A model generated the notes under the pieces. The model searched no databases, was not told the origin of the DNA, and saw nothing but the letters and a program-made list of their open reading frames with translations. 6,380 nt of DNA from Burkholderiales bacterium (GTDB lineage Bacteria; Pseudomonadota; Gammaproteobacteria; Burkholderiales; Burkholderiaceae_E). A program made the translations under genes and the position numbers. The stretch is taken from the NCBI GenBank assembly GCA_020348765.1, contig CP070753.1, forward strand, positions 888,216-894,595, written 5' to 3'. Positions 5,460-6,380 of the stretch are shown piece by piece. Position 1 is the first letter of the stretch. Every line of letters starts with the position of its first letter.

Positions 5460-6380
5460 TCAGCCCGGGCGGTGGCAGTCGCGAATGGCCTGTGCGAACA
5501 GGCGGGCGCTTGCGATGACCTCCACCTTGTCGCGCAGCAGGGAGCCTTCGATACGAAACGGCGGCACGCCGTCGGCGACCACCAGGCGCTCGATCGCGGG
5601 CGTGGACAGCACTTCGGCCGCGTTCTCGACGAACAGGCCGTGCGCGGCGAATGCGATCACGCGGCGGGCGCCCGCGCCGAGCAGGGTCGCGGCCGCGCGG
5701 GCCATCGTCGAGCCGGTGCTGATCAGGTCGTCATAGAGCAGCACGGTCGCGCCGTCGACCGCTCCGGCGAGCAGCTCGCCGCCGCTCAGCACGTCGGCAC
5801 TGCGGCGCTTGTCCAGGAACGCGAATCCGACCGGCCGCCCGAGTTCGGGCTCGAGCAGCTCGCGCCACAGCTGGGCCCGCTTGACGCCGCCGGGATCGGG
5901 CGATGCGACCACGACCGGCGCGTCGCCAACGAGCTCGATCGCGCGCGGGTTGAACAGCGCATCGGCCTGCAGCTGCACCGCACGGCAGCGAAACGCGTTC
6001 TCGAGCGCGGCCACGTTGTGCGCTTCGAGCGTCACCAGCGCATCGGTGCCGACCGCCTCGAACAGCTGCGCCACATAGCGCACCGTGACCGGGTCGAACG
6101 GCTTGGTGCGCCGGTCCTTGCGGGCATAGGCCAGGTACGGCACGACCGCGGTCACACGTGCCGCGCCGTGGTCGCGCAGCGTGGCCAGGAAGAACAGCAG
6201 GCGGCACAGCTTGTCATGGCCGCTGGCCGCGTCGTCCCCGTGCAGGCTGTGCACGACGAACACGTCGGCCCCGCACGGGTCGACCCGCGGCCGCGTCTTC
6301 TGCTCGCTGTCGCTGAAACGCCGCTCCTCGTGCTCGGCGAGCTCGACCCCCAGGTCGCGCGCGATCGCCTGGCCCAGCGC
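5460..6380 (-). CDS. Divergent ribose-phosphate pyrophosphokinase (PRPP synthetase)-like protein, N-terminus cut by window edge
   Basis: 306 codons are visible, starting ALGQAIARDLGVELAEHEER at the window edge; the true start lies beyond 6380. PRPP synthetase makes phosphoribosyl pyrophosphate from ribose 5-phosphate and ATP. Visible landmarks (numbered from the edge) are RFSDSE (21-26, canonical RFPDGE), YARKDRR (85-91, canonical YARQDR), SPDPGGVKRA (160-169, canonical SPDVGGVVRA), DKRR (190-193, flexible-loop Lys/Arg) and the PRPP loop YDDLISTGST (216-225). The STGST loop is nearer the archaeal-style class III form than the bacterial class I DDMIDTGGT. The metal/ATP motif usually DLHAxQIQGFF reads EAHNVAALENAF (119-130), so Asp becomes Glu and the QIQGFF part is lost. 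These differences suggest a specialised paralog, not the housekeeping Prs. Similar proteins in betaproteobacteria are, as I recall, often beside thymidine phosphorylase-like genes; that neighbour would lie outside the window. An internal GTG at 6263 is not the start. Confidence 0.85.
   Translation of the reverse strand, partial: ALGQAIARDLGVELAEHEERRFSDSEQKTRPRVDPCGADVFVVHSLHGDDAASGHDKLCRLLFFLATLRDHGAARVTAVVPYLAYARKDRRTKPFDPVTVRYVAQLFEAVGTDALVTLEAHNVAALENAFRCRAVQLQADALFNPRAIELVGDAPVVVASPDPGGVKRAQLWRELLEPELGRPVGFAFLDKRRSADVLSGGELLAGAVDGATVLLYDDLISTGSTMARAAATLLGAGARRVIAFAAHGLFVENAAEVLSTPAIERLVVADGVPPFRIEGSLLRDKVEVIASARLFAQAIRDCHRPG

Noticed and set aside
5427..5475. Shared bidirectional terminator between the two convergent stops.
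   Set aside because: The 33-base gap and its flanks contain only a weak GGCT/AGCC symmetry with a one-base loop and no T-runs on either strand.

Overview
The window is about 70% GC by eye, with dense forward-strand coding and one reverse-strand gene. Codon use (strong G/C at third positions), the gene families and their arrangement suggest a chromosomal segment of a high-GC proteobacterium, most likely a betaproteobacterium (Burkholderiales-like). That placement is inference; no rRNA or other taxonomic marker is present.

Positions 1-3351 hold a compact forward catabolic-looking gene group. It comprises the 3' end of a polysaccharide deacetylase-family gene, two successive short-chain dehydrogenase/reductase (SDR) genes, and an amidase-signature hydrolase. 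The first three genes are tightly packed: a 1-base TGATG overlap, then a 10-base gap with the ribosome-binding site lying on the upstream stop codon. The amidase is separated from the second SDR by 142 bases, 115 of which fall in a tandem array of nine 13-bp units that starts inside the SDR stop codon. The set reads as oxidoreduction plus C-N bond hydrolysis of one small substrate, but the sequence does not identify that substrate.

Positions 3352-4211 hold a self-contained toxin-antitoxin module. It has its own candidate promoter, a pair of 15-bp direct repeats that look like an operator, a ribbon-helix-helix antitoxin (FitA/VapB type) and a PIN-domain ribonuclease toxin (VapC type) joined by an ATGA overlap. 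A seven-G tract sits exactly between the DNA-binding and toxin-binding halves of the antitoxin, and the toxin frame is open from that tract onward.

Positions 4212-6380 hold two convergent genes. The forward gene is a COG2187-type predicted kinase of the aminoglycoside-phosphotransferase fold, lacking the C-terminal P-loop domain of bifunctional relatives. The reverse gene, cut by the right edge, is a divergent PRPP-synthetase-like protein. Their stop codons are 33 bases apart.

No tRNA, rRNA, CRISPR array, insertion sequence or phage gene was seen. The least ordinary items are the 13-bp minisatellite, the toxin-antitoxin operator and G tract, the altered catalytic tetrad in the second SDR, and the divergent PRPP-synthetase paralog. 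I did not find convincing evidence of a wholly new system.
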